A DNA stretch of 64,000 nt from Pseudomonas sp. SID14000 (GTDB lineage Bacteria > Pseudomonadota > Gammaproteobacteria > Pseudomonadales > Pseudomonadaceae). Position numbers and translations under genes: made by a program. Shown here one piece after another: positions 57,222-64,000 of this stretch; position 1 is the first letter of the stretch, and every line of letters begins with the position of its first letter. The notes below the pieces were generated by a model. The model saw only the letters and a program-made list of their open reading frames with translations, searched no databases and was not told where the DNA came from. Location: the NCBI RefSeq assembly GCF_002165135.1, contig NZ_NFZQ01000007.1, forward strand, positions 62,001 through 126,000. The letters run 5' to 3'.

Positions 57222-57340
57222 ACCGCTATCTGGCTCGGGGGCTACTGGCCGTCGCCGCCTTGTTACTGCTGGCGCTGGTGTGGTGGGGCTGGCACAAGGG
57301 CGGGATGGCGTTGATGCAGCTGGGCATGAGTGTTTGTTAG
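57218..57340 (+). CDS. 40-aa single-helix membrane peptide
   Basis: Starts [18 protein letters not shown] and ends in LMQLGMSVC with a TAG stop. The ATG overlaps the MFS stop as ATGA. One strongly hydrophobic segment (about residues 9-24) after a basic N-terminus suggests an inner-membrane peptide. It could be a small subunit or regulator of the transporter; the coupled overlap is the main support that it is translated. Confidence 0.55.
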   Translation: MNRYLARGLLAVAALLLLALVWWGWHKGGMALMQLGMSVC

Positions 57341-57386
57341 GCGCTACCCTGCAAGTTCGAGGATTGTCTTGCAGGAGAAACGAGTC

Positions 57387-57938
57387 ATGCGTGCACATTG
57401 GTTGACGGTGCCGGTGCTGGCCCTGCTTGCCAGCGCATCGAGCTGGGCTGCTGATTGCCCAGCGTTGTTGCAGGGCAGCCTGCCGGAGCTGCGTGGCAAG
57501 GGGCAGGTTGACCTGTGCGAGCGCTTTGCCGGCAAGCCGCTGGTGGTGGTGAACACGGCCAGCTATTGCGGTTTTGCGCCGCAGTTCGAGGGGTTGGAGG
57601 CGACGTACAAGGAATATCACGAACAAGGCCTGGAAATGCTTGGCGTGCCGTCCAACGACTTCAAGCAGGAAGATGCGGACAGCGAGAAGACCGCCAAGGT
57701 CTGCTATGCCAACTACGGTGTCACTTTCACCATGACCAAGACGCAGCCGGTGCGGGGCACGGATGCGATACCGCTGTTCGCTGAACTGGCCAGCCAGAGC
57801 AGTGCGCCGAAGTGGAACTTCTACAAGTACGTGGTGGATCGCAAGGGCAAGGTGATCGGCAACTTCTCCAGCCTGACCAAGCCGGATGATCCTGCGTTCC
57901 GGGCGGCGATCGAAAAGGCCATTGCCTCGCAGCCATAA
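57387..57938 (+). CDS. Exported glutathione peroxidase-family protein
   Basis: 183 aa with a signal peptide ([21 protein letters not shown]). The peroxidatic cysteine is Cys61 in [11 protein letters not shown], and [12 protein letters not shown] carries the conserved Trp and Asn. The position that is Gln in the family motif (NQF) reads Asn-Asp-Phe in [11 protein letters not shown]. Electron donor may be thioredoxin rather than glutathione. A good GGAGAA precedes the ATG at 57387. Confidence 0.88.
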   Translation: MRAHWLTVPVLALLASASSWAADCPALLQGSLPELRGKGQVDLCERFAGKPLVVVNTASYCGFAPQFEGLEATYKEYHEQGLEMLGVPSNDFKQEDADSEKTAKVCYANYGVTFTMTKTQPVRGTDAIPLFAELASQSSAPKWNFYKYVVDRKGKVIGNFSSLTKPDDPAFRAAIEKAIASQP

Positions 57939-57944
57939 CCTGGC

Positions 57945-58659
57945 TGCTCTTGCTCTTGCTCTTGCTTCGGCTTTTGCTTCTAAGCGCGCGATAGTTCAGG
58001 CGCCGCAGATTGCGACTTCAGGAGGCCGAGCGAAGGGACTGCGTAGGGAGGTGACGGGCATGGATGCCCGTCAAGCGCTGAGGCCCCATGGATGGGGCCT
58101 GCAGCGCGTACTCCCGGGAGCAGGCCCGTAGCGAGGGAACCCCGGAGCGCAGCGTAGGGGCCGGATGATGGGAGCCAGCGTTTTTTGGTTACTTTTTGTC
58201 GCGTTTGACAAAAAGTGACCCGCCGTAAGGGCGGAAAGGTGAATAAGCGCCACCTTCGAAAATGAATGTTGACCCCGTTGTTGATGCCCACGCTTGAAAG
58301 CGAAGAGCGAAGAGCGAAGAGCGGAAAAGTACTGGTCTTGATATCGCGTATAGTCCATTTACGATGGCGACGCTTACTCACCTTTTCGCCCTTACGGCGA
58401 GTCACTTTTTGTCAAACGCGACAAAAAGTAACCAAAAAACGCTGCGCTCCCATCATCCGGCCCCTGCGCTGCGCTCCGGGGTTCCCTCACTCCGGCCTTG
58501 CTCCCGGGAGGACCGCGCTGCAGGCCCCATCCTGGGGCCCAGCGCTTGACGGGCATCCATGCCCGTCACCTCCCTCCGCAAGGCCTGCGTTCGGCCTCCT
58601 GAAGTCGCGAAGATCAAGATCAAGATCAAGATCAAGATCAAGGTCAAGATCAAGGTCAA
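57945..58659. repeat. Large palindromic element B
   Basis: Full-length copy. Left hexamer units (TGCTCT type, 57945-57980), left arm 58012-58254, centre with three GCGAAGA units (58300-58320), right arm 58366-58608, then eight GATCAA/GGTCAA hexamers (58612-58659). The arms are about 243 bp with a few mismatches and include nested palindromes (GACGGGCATGGATGCCCGTC; AGGCCCCATGGATGGGGCCT). It fills the 759-bp gap between the GPx gene and the DUF2798 gene. The reading frames across it are repeats of the palindrome, with no start site or similarity to support a protein. Confidence 0.92.
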
Positions 58660-58697
58660 GAGCCGAAGCAGGGGGCTTGGCTTGGTTTCGGGTTACT

Positions 58698-58958
58698 TCA
58701 CTTTGCATGCACCGTAATCGCCACCAACCGCACTACCACCGGCCTGACCATCAACACACATACGAACGCCACAGGCATCGCCAACTGGTACGCCTTCAGC
58801 ACATTGTCGAGGTATTCGGGGTTGACCCCCGCATTCGCTGCAGTGATCACGAAACACATCAACAGTGCCATGATCGACGACATGTAGAAGGCAAAAACGT
58901 AGGGCGTGGCGCCCGGGTGCAATTTGCGTCGGCTGCGTGCCTGGGGCAGGTTGCTCAT
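58698..58958 (-). CDS. DUF2798 membrane protein
   Basis: 86 aa with two membrane helices (FAFYMSSIMALLMCFVITAANAG and AMPVAFVCVLMVRPVVVRLVA). The pattern matches DUF2798, small membrane proteins of unknown function. AGGAG precedes the ATG at 58958. It is divergent from the LysR gene, which may regulate it. Confidence 0.8.
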   Translation of the reverse strand: MSNLPQARSRRKLHPGATPYVFAFYMSSIMALLMCFVITAANAGVNPEYLDNVLKAYQLAMPVAFVCVLMVRPVVVRLVAITVHAK

Positions 58959-59072
58959 GCGAACTCCTGAAAGGTGAGTAGAGGCGCAGGTTAGCAACGC
59001 ACCTGGCAGCAGCTGTAGACCAGTCGTATTGAGTTCTTTATAAAGAGATTCTTACGAATCCAAGGGCTCAGC

Positions 59073-60002
59073 ATGGACCTGCTCAATGCCATTCGCAGCT
59101 TCATCAAAGTGGTCGAAGCCGGCAGCATAGCCGCCGGTGCCCGCAATCTGGGCCTGAGCCCGGCCGCGGTCAGCCAGAACCTGGCTCGTCTGGAAGGCCA
59201 TTTGCAGGTTCGCCTGCTTAGCCGCACCACCCGCAGTATGGCGCTGACGCCCGCCGGGACACAGTATTACGAGCGCGTCAGGCACATCGAGCGCGACCTG
59301 GCCCTGGCCGAACAGGCCGTCACAACCCCCGACAGTGAACCCCAGGGGCGACTGTGCATTGCCTCGACGTCCGCCTTCGGTCGTCACGTCCTGGCCCCCT
59401 TGATACCCGCGTTCAGTGCCCGCTACCCACTGCTTTCGATAGAGTTGATAACGACTGATCGCCGGGTCAACCATGCTCGGGAAGATGTGGACGTGAGCCT
59501 GCGCATTGCCCCGCAACTGGAAGACCAGTTGCTGGCCTGGCATATCGCCCGTATCCCGTTCATTTGCTGTGCCTCGCCCGGTTACCTGCAAGACGCCGGC
59601 GTGCCGGCCACGCCCGAGGCCTTGCGTGACCACCGCTGCCTGGTGTTCCGCTACCCGGTGGACGGGCGCTTCCTGCGTTGGGGGTTCATGCGCGACGGGC
59701 TGCGGTTCGAGGCAGAGTTCGGCAGTGTCCTGATAAGCGACGACATCGATGCCCTGACCCAGATGGCACTGCACGATGGCGGCATCACCCGCTTGGCCGA
59801 GTTCATCGTACGACCGCACCTGGCCGCTGGGGCGCTGGTACCGTTGTTCGAATACAGCGATAGCGGCCAGGCCTATGCCCAGACCGAACCGATGGATATC
59901 TACCTGTGCCTGGCCGACCGCTTCGCCATGACCACTAAAGTGCGTGTGTTCATGGACTACCTGCGCGAATGCCTGGGCGACAGCTGGCAGGTGCAGGCAT
60001 GA
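59073..60002 (+). CDS. LysR-type transcriptional regulator
   Basis: 309 aa. Helix-turn-helix: FIKVVEAGSIAAGARNLGLSPAAVSQNLARLE at residues about 10-41, followed by the CrgA-like substrate-binding domain with GRLCIASTSAFGRHVLAPL and LVFRYPVDGRFLRW. The likely target is the divergent DUF2798 gene. It converges on the FadL-type porin gene with a shared terminator. Confidence 0.9.
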   Translation: MDLLNAIRSFIKVVEAGSIAAGARNLGLSPAAVSQNLARLEGHLQVRLLSRTTRSMALTPAGTQYYERVRHIERDLALAEQAVTTPDSEPQGRLCIASTSAFGRHVLAPLIPAFSARYPLLSIELITTDRRVNHAREDVDVSLRIAPQLEDQLLAWHIARIPFICCASPGYLQDAGVPATPEALRDHRCLVFRYPVDGRFLRWGFMRDGLRFEAEFGSVLISDDIDALTQMALHDGGITRLAEFIVRPHLAAGALVPLFEYSDSGQAYAQTEPMDIYLCLADRFAMTTKVRVFMDYLRECLGDSWQVQA

Positions 60003-60026
60003 AAAACCGCCACGAGGGCGGTTTTT
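60002..60026. terminator. Bidirectional terminator
   Basis: AACCGCC/GGCGGTT stem flanked by A and T runs between the convergent LysR and FadL-type genes; it begins at the last base of the LysR stop codon. Confidence 0.85.
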
Positions 60027-60043
60027 CATGTAACGCGTACGAA

Positions 60044-61330
60044 TCAGAAGCGGTAGGTAAGGGATGCACCGATACCGTGAGCACTGTTCTCATACTTGGC
60101 CTGATAGGTGCCTTTCAATGCCTGTTGTGTCGGCGAGCCCGACACATTGTTGACCTTGGTATCCTCTTCCCACAGGTACGAGTAGGCAACATCGATGGTC
60201 ATGTCATCGTTCGGGCTCCAGCCGGCACCAAAGCTGACCGCTTTACGATCGCCAGTTGGAATACGTGGCGAGCGATCGTGGTTGTTGGTGGGTGACTGAT
60301 CGACCGAGAAGCCTGCACGCAGGGTCCATTCCTTGTTCACCTTGTAGGCCGCACCAATGGCATGGGCCCAGGTGTCATGCCAGTTCTGCTCTTCGGTGAT
60401 GGTCTGCAGCGGGTAACCCGCCGGTGCTTCGTTCTTGACAACGATGCTCTCCAGGCGGCTCCATCGGGTCCAGGTGCTACCCGCATACAGTGTCCAGTGG
60501 TCATCCAGCTCATGGGTGACCGAAAAGTCCACCGACTCTGGCGTCTTGATCTTCAGGCTGGCGTCGAATTTGCCGCTGAGACGCGCAACACTAACCGGAT
60601 AGGAAACACGGGTGTCGCCTTCAAGCTTGTAGTCGACCATCGAGTGATAGGTCAGACCCAGACGGGTGCGGTCTGTGGCTTGTACGAGAATGCCAATGTT
60701 GTAACCGATCGCGGTGTCGTCGCCCTTGATCTTGATTTCTCCATCTGGGCCTCCGCCCAAGAACGAAGGGGCGGACGCGCTGTTCAGGTTCGAACCCAGT
60801 TCACCCTTGATACGGTTGATGGTCGGGCCAAAACCGATCGACACCTTGTCGTTGAAGGCATAGCTGATGGTTGGCTGGAAGGTGACAACCTCGACCTTGC
60901 TCTTCTTGCCCCAGTAGCGTGCCGCATCGTCGCTGCCGTAGTCGGTGATCAGGCCGTATGGCACGTAAACACCGAAACCGACGCTCCAGTGATCATCGAT
61001 CGGCTTGACGTAGTAACCCATGGGTACGCCCACGACCGGGACCATGTCGCCATCGGTTTCCCCCCCGAAATTGCTACCACGACCCGAAATATCAGACTTG
61101 GCAATCACGGCCGCGCCACCCACGGTGACTTGCTCGCGCTTGAGGCGCGACATGCCTGCAGGGTTGCCATACACAGTGCTGGCATCTTCGGCAGAAGACG
61201 AGCGTCCCGCAAAACCGGTTCCCATGCCGCTGATACTTTGTTCGTTCAGCGCAAAACCTGCGGCGAGCAGTTGGCTGGAAGCAAGTGCAACGGCTACGCC
61301 GAGGGAGGCTTTGAGCATTACTTTTTTCAT
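60044..61330 (-). CDS. FadL/OmpP1/TodX-family outer membrane transporter
   Basis: 428 aa. Signal peptide (MKKVMLKASLGVAVALASSQLLA), then the family N-terminal hatch sequence GFALNEQSISGMGTGFAG with NPAGMSRL near residue 56, and beta-strands to a C-terminal Phe (ASLTYRF), the outer-membrane insertion signal. Function in the family: uptake of long-chain fatty acids or other hydrophobic compounds. AAGGAG precedes the ATG. Confidence 0.93.
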   Translation of the reverse strand: MKKVMLKASLGVAVALASSQLLAAGFALNEQSISGMGTGFAGRSSSAEDASTVYGNPAGMSRLKREQVTVGGAAVIAKSDISGRGSNFGGETDGDMVPVVGVPMGYYVKPIDDHWSVGFGVYVPYGLITDYGSDDAARYWGKKSKVEVVTFQPTISYAFNDKVSIGFGPTINRIKGELGSNLNSASAPSFLGGGPDGEIKIKGDDTAIGYNIGILVQATDRTRLGLTYHSMVDYKLEGDTRVSYPVSVARLSGKFDASLKIKTPESVDFSVTHELDDHWTLYAGSTWTRWSRLESIVVKNEAPAGYPLQTITEEQNWHDTWAHAIGAAYKVNKEWTLRAGFSVDQSPTNNHDRSPRIPTGDRKAVSFGAGWSPNDDMTIDVAYSYLWEEDTKVNNVSGSPTQQALKGTYQAKYENSAHGIGASLTYRF

Positions 61331-61477
61331 TATTAGAAAACTCCTTGGGATCTCCGGGGCGAAAAGCTACCAACAAATCTCCCGCCGCGCTATAGCCTCA
61401 ATCGCAGGAGATAGAGCTGTTTTGTAGGACAATCCGACCAAAATTCCCTTTTTTCCGGGCACGCTGTAGGACGCGTC

Positions 61478-61960
61478 TCAAGATACCTGTGGCAATCTCT
61501 GATCTATGCAGGTATGCCAGGCATGGGTGAAGTCACGCAGGCGACCTTGGGGGTTGAAAATCTGTCGCCAGATCCGCGCCAGTGCGAGAAGGTCATCTGC
61601 GGCAGGTAGTGGCGTGGCCTGCTCTTCGACGAGCATCCAGGCAATGGCGGTGGAGTAGCGCAGGTTGACGGTGAGTTCCAGGTGCGGGCCGCCGAGGAAG
61701 GCGTGCTGGCTGGCCAGGCCGCGGACCAGGCTGGCCAGGTCGGGGTCACGGGCAAGGTAGTCGTCCCAGATAGCCTGGTGACGGTGTTCGCCGATGCGGT
61801 ACAGGCCATGCCCACGTCGGTCGTGTAAAGCCGACCCCAAGGCCGACTGGCTGGCGGCGATGCCCAGCAACAAGGCTTCGGCGCTGGCGCAGTGACGGTT
61901 CAGGTAGACCAGGGTGGGTCGGATCACATACTGACACAATTCATTCGCCGCGATACCCAT
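61478..61960 (-). CDS. Conserved hypothetical protein
   Basis: 160 aa, soluble; not recognised. Mostly helical: NELCQYVIRPTLVYLNRHCASAEALLLGIAASQSALGSALHD at the start, then GHGLYRIGEHRHQAIWDDYLARDP and NLRYSTAIAWMLVEEQATPLP. The position after the FadL gene is like that of PA1289 after PA1288 in P. aeruginosa, also uncharacterised. The frame is well maintained and codon use fits the neighbours. The next 250 bp (61961-62209) have no gene. Confidence 0.7.
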   Translation of the reverse strand: MGIAANELCQYVIRPTLVYLNRHCASAEALLLGIAASQSALGSALHDRRGHGLYRIGEHRHQAIWDDYLARDPDLASLVRGLASQHAFLGGPHLELTVNLRYSTAIAWMLVEEQATPLPAADDLLALARIWRQIFNPQGRLRDFTHAWHTCIDQRLPQVS

Positions 61961-62209
61961 GATGCCCTCGAGCAGTTAGGGGCCGGACGGGCGCTGGAGC
62001 TTGGCAGCTGGTGAGTGATCAGGCCCGCCGGAAGCGGTAAGCACCGCTCGAGTTGAAGTCTAGTGTGATAATCGTGGCGTAAAGGGCTGTTTTTAAATCG
62101 ATTACTGCCTGACGTGCCGGGCTATATGCCGTAAGGCAATTACGCCAGGGACATTCAGGCAGGCTTGCGATTGGATGATTCAGCGCTTGAATACCGCAGT
62201 ATTCGCCGC

Positions 62210-62434
62210 TCACGCGGTAAGCGACTGGCGGGTTCGGGCAATGACCGCCTGCAGTGGTTCACTACGGCTGTACTGTTCAGGGTACAGGCGCTCGGTGTGG
62301 CAGGCGACGCCGTGTTCGTCTACCAGGGTGAAGCTGAAGCTACCCTTGCGAGGGGCAACGATAAGGCACTTCAACGGCGAGAAGGCCTGGGAGAGGGTGC
62401 CAATGGCAGCCTGAATCTGATGATGAGTTTGCAT
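62210..62434 (-). CDS. Small conserved-looking hypothetical protein, 74 aa
   Basis: Starts MQTHHQIQAAIGTLSQAF and contains KCLIVAPRKGSFSFTLVDEHGVACHTERLYPEQYS. Soluble. A weak GCAGGAAC lies upstream of the ATG at 62434; a longer frame to 62461 is possible. Function unknown. Confidence 0.62.
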   Translation of the reverse strand: MQTHHQIQAAIGTLSQAFSPLKCLIVAPRKGSFSFTLVDEHGVACHTERLYPEQYSRSEPLQAVIARTRQSLTA

Positions 62435-63389
62435 ATTGTTGGAGGTTCCTGCTTTAAACACGGGGGTTATGATCCGTGCATGATAGAAACGTTCCAGTGA
62501 CGCCTTTATTAAGGGACGAACGAACCTGACTGGAACAGGGCAGCCAGAGGGGGCGCAATCAAAGGTGGGCGCTTGGGCTGACTGGTAGGTACTTCAGAAG
62601 GCAGGCAGCACGCCGGGGCCAAGGTTCTAGGCCGTCGGGGTGGGATCCTGATCAATCTGTCACGTGATTCGTGCTTGAACAGCGCGAGGGCTGGCGAGTG
62701 AACCATCGAATGGGCCGGTCCTGGTTTCAGCAGCACCACTCTTGGGGGGAGCGGGTTCTGCAAGGACGCTTGAGGCCAGAATTGACTTTCAGCTTGGTAC
62801 TAACGGAGCGAACCTTACCGAAAAGAAAGGCGCTTGGCAAGCATTTCATACTTGTTCAGATGAGCCGAGCAGTATGGCGCGTATTTATCCTGCTGGGAAG
62901 AGGGGGGGAAAGGCCCGCATCCTGCCTGATGTACCGATTTCGTGCACTCAAATGAAGGGTTATGGTGCACTTGTTCACATTCGGGGCAGCGCTTGCAACT
63001 GCCCGGCAACATGCCGCGACAGCTTCGCCAATGCCTTGACTGAGCGGTTAAGTCAATGAAAAAAAACACTATTTTTAGCTGGTGAAAAAATCGTCAGTTT
63101 GAGCGAAAGCCCCAAATCATGGGGGTTTGAGGGGGATGGGAGGGGGTTGTCCACCGAGTTATCCACAGGAACTGTGGATTGTCCCGGGCACTTGCTCTAG
63201 GACGGGCGTGCCAGCAATACAGTGATCTGTCTGACAATCGACATGCTCCGGGACACCTATTGGTTATCCGCTTGAAAACGTCAAGAAAAGATCGCTGAAT
63301 TTTTTTTTCAATCCTCCGGAAATCCCAAGGTCAGGGCGCTAAAAAAAGCGTAGAGTGGCGCGCCTTTCGAGTTGCCAAACCTGTTGCTC
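62435..63389. other. Gene-free stretch of about 950 bp
   Basis: No protein is supported: overlapping short frames at 62671-62955 and 62742-63059 have no convincing start sites. The right half is unusual for this genome: AT-rich from 63058 to 63105, a CCCC/GGGG stem (63109-63125), a TTATCCACA box (63159-63167) followed by hairpin-forming sequence, and a run of nine T at 63299-63308. Confidence 0.7.
63159..63309 (+). ncRNA. Candidate structured RNA
   Basis: Stems by eye: ATCCACA-GGAAC-TGTGGAT (63161-63179); TGTCCCGGGCA (63180-63190) pairing with TGCTCCGGGACA (63244-63255) around a 53-nt interior that holds ACAG-TGAT-CTGT (63220-63231); CTTGA-AAACG-TCAAG (63271-63285); then a run of T. This could be a small RNA or a protein-binding DNA palindrome. 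The T-run is not directly adjacent to a strong stem. Confidence 0.3.
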
Positions 63390-63809
63390 ATGAAGTTTCG
63401 CGGTAAACACCTCGCCGGCCCCGCTGCATCGACGCCTGCCCCTCCCCCCAAACGTTTCTCCCTCAAAGTAGCCTTGTGGCTGCTCGACAACCCGCGCCTG
63501 GGTGACAAGCCGCAGGTCAAGCACCTGGCCGGGCACCTGTTGAAACAGCCGGCGCGCCAGGGCGTGGTGGTGGCGCAAAGCCGTCTGGGGCAGATGCTGT
63601 GCCGCGATTGTGGCAATGCCCGTGACCGGCGTATTGGCCATGAACTGCTGCGCCAGGCTGCCCGTGCCGGTGATCGACGGGCACAACTGGAGTATGCGCG
63701 GCTGTGCCAGCACAGCGAGCCGGAGCAGGCGAGGTACTGGCTGGAACTGGCGGCGGGGCAGGGGTCGCAAGAGGCGCGGCGGCTTCTGAGGCAGTGGTTT
63801 CCTGCCTGA
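63390..63809 (+). CDS. Sel1-like repeat protein
   Basis: 139 aa. After a basic, Pro-rich N-terminus, helical repeats appear: VAQSRLGQMLCRDCGNARDRRIGHELLRQAARAGDRRAQLEYARLCQ has the alternate small/large pattern of Sel1 (SEL1-type TPR) units, with AGQGSQEARRLL in a second. A TTG at 63372 could also start it; no clear Shine-Dalgarno precedes either. Function unknown. Confidence 0.65.
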   Translation: MKFRGKHLAGPAASTPAPPPKRFSLKVALWLLDNPRLGDKPQVKHLAGHLLKQPARQGVVVAQSRLGQMLCRDCGNARDRRIGHELLRQAARAGDRRAQLEYARLCQHSEPEQARYWLELAAGQGSQEARRLLRQWFPA

Positions 63810-63824
63810 GGTGTGTTGCCAGCA

Positions 63825-63921
63825 CTGGCCTCTTCGCGGGTAAACCCGCTCCCGCCGGAATAGCTATACCTCGGATACTGTGCAATTCCTGTGGGAGCGG
63901 TTTTACCCGCGAAGAGGCCGG
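63825..63921. repeat. REP pair
   Basis: Inverted units 63825-63858 and 63888-63921 with CTTCGCGGGTAAACCCGC core; the first ends CCGCCGG rather than CCACAGGG. It separates the Sel1-like gene from the next gene. Confidence 0.9.
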
Positions 63922-63987
63922 AACAGGCAACACATCGCTCAGGCTGATAAGCTGCGCTGCATTCATCCAGGATCATTCGGGGTAAGC

Positions 63988-64000
63988 ATGACAGTGGATC
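63988..64000 (+). CDS. Start of a further gene (truncated by window end)
   Basis: ATG at 63988 with GGGG 8-11 bp upstream; only four codons (MTVD) are inside the window, so no product can be named. Confidence 0.35.

Noticed and set aside
56079..57626. 515-aa frame antisense to the MFS and GPx genes
   Set aside because: Spans two well-supported genes on the other strand and is rich in Gln, His and Ala, as expected of a GC-rich antisense frame.
57980..58405. Frames in element B resembling widely predicted small hypothetical proteins
   Set aside because: They translate the palindromic arms, in several frames and both orientations; repeat DNA explains them.
62671..63059. Two short open frames in the 62.4-63.4 kb gap
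   Set aside because: Overlapping in different frames, no clear ribosome-binding site and composition unlike a soluble or membrane protein family; kept only as part of the gene-free stretch.
63159..63179. Possible replication origin at the DnaA-type box
   Set aside because: One box only, no dnaA, dnaN or AT-rich unwinding region with further boxes; more likely a local palindrome.

Overview
The window is a high-GC Pseudomonas chromosome segment, almost certainly of the P. putida group. Evidence: several pairs of the 35-bp REP sequence typical of P. putida (14926-15023, 26969-27065, 63825-63921), Pseudomonas-specific gene orders (nlpD-rpoS-rsmZ-fdxA; finR/fpr; ldhA-gacS; cysM-rlmD-relA-mazG; the cobO-to-cobV cobalamin cluster), and Pseudomonas-type proteins throughout. 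It is mostly core chromosome. I see no prophage, transposase, CRISPR array, tRNA or rRNA.

Layout. 1-5.3 kb: end of nlpD, rpoS, the small RNA rsmZ with its upstream GacA box and its terminator, fdxA and mutS. 5.5-8.8 kb: a GT25-type glycosyltransferase, an inverted-repeat element, pncC (cinA), recA with a LexA box, and recX. 9-13 kb: LOG protein, a small RHH-like protein, a PA3611-type secreted protein, a DTW-domain tRNA-modifying enzyme, erdR, dgkA. 13-18 kb: finR/fpr, SprT-like protease, Yip1-family protein, ttcA, Tag-like glycosylase. 18-21 kb: small redox and envelope genes (WrbA-like, ArsC-like, TlpA-like, META lipoprotein). 20.9-27 kb: ldhA, gacS and an OmpR/EnvZ-type pair. 27-33 kb: cysM, rlmD, relA, mazG, DUF2058. 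33-41 kb: DUF3108 protein, purM-purN, DUF2066 protein, AI-2E-type permease, hda, two NlpC/P60 lipoproteins. 41-44 kb: sugar-dehydrogenase-like lipoprotein, a large palindromic repeat, a hypothetical gene. 44.3-53.8 kb: a cobalamin riboswitch followed by the late cobalamin pathway (cobO, cobB, bluB, cobD, cobC, cobQ, cobP, cobU, alpha-ribazole phosphatase, cobV). 54-64 kb: GH5-like hydrolase, MarR regulator with MFS transporter, glutathione peroxidase, a second large palindromic repeat, LysR regulator, FadL-type porin, small hypotheticals and a 0.95-kb gene-free stretch with structured DNA.

How the parts work together. The Gac/Rsm cascade is represented at both ends: GacS (sensor) at 21955-24711 and RsmZ (its RNA output) at 2079-2212, beside rpoS. 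The recA-recX pair is under LexA control. The cobalamin genes form a tightly overlapping operon headed by a riboswitch; one 254-bp inverted-repeat element lies inside it between cobP and cobU.

The most unusual content is repetitive. (i) Three elements (6303-6526, 36377-36616, 51087-51340) have 67-bp terminal inverted repeats around a core, and the core of the second is inverted relative to the third. (ii) Two elements (about 42.7-43.3 and 57.9-58.7 kb) have arms of about 243 bp, a variable 7-bp tandem repeat at the centre and hexanucleotide tandem repeats at the ends. No protein is evident in either family, and what mobilises them is not visible here. All functional calls are from reading translated sequence and gene order; no database search was possible.
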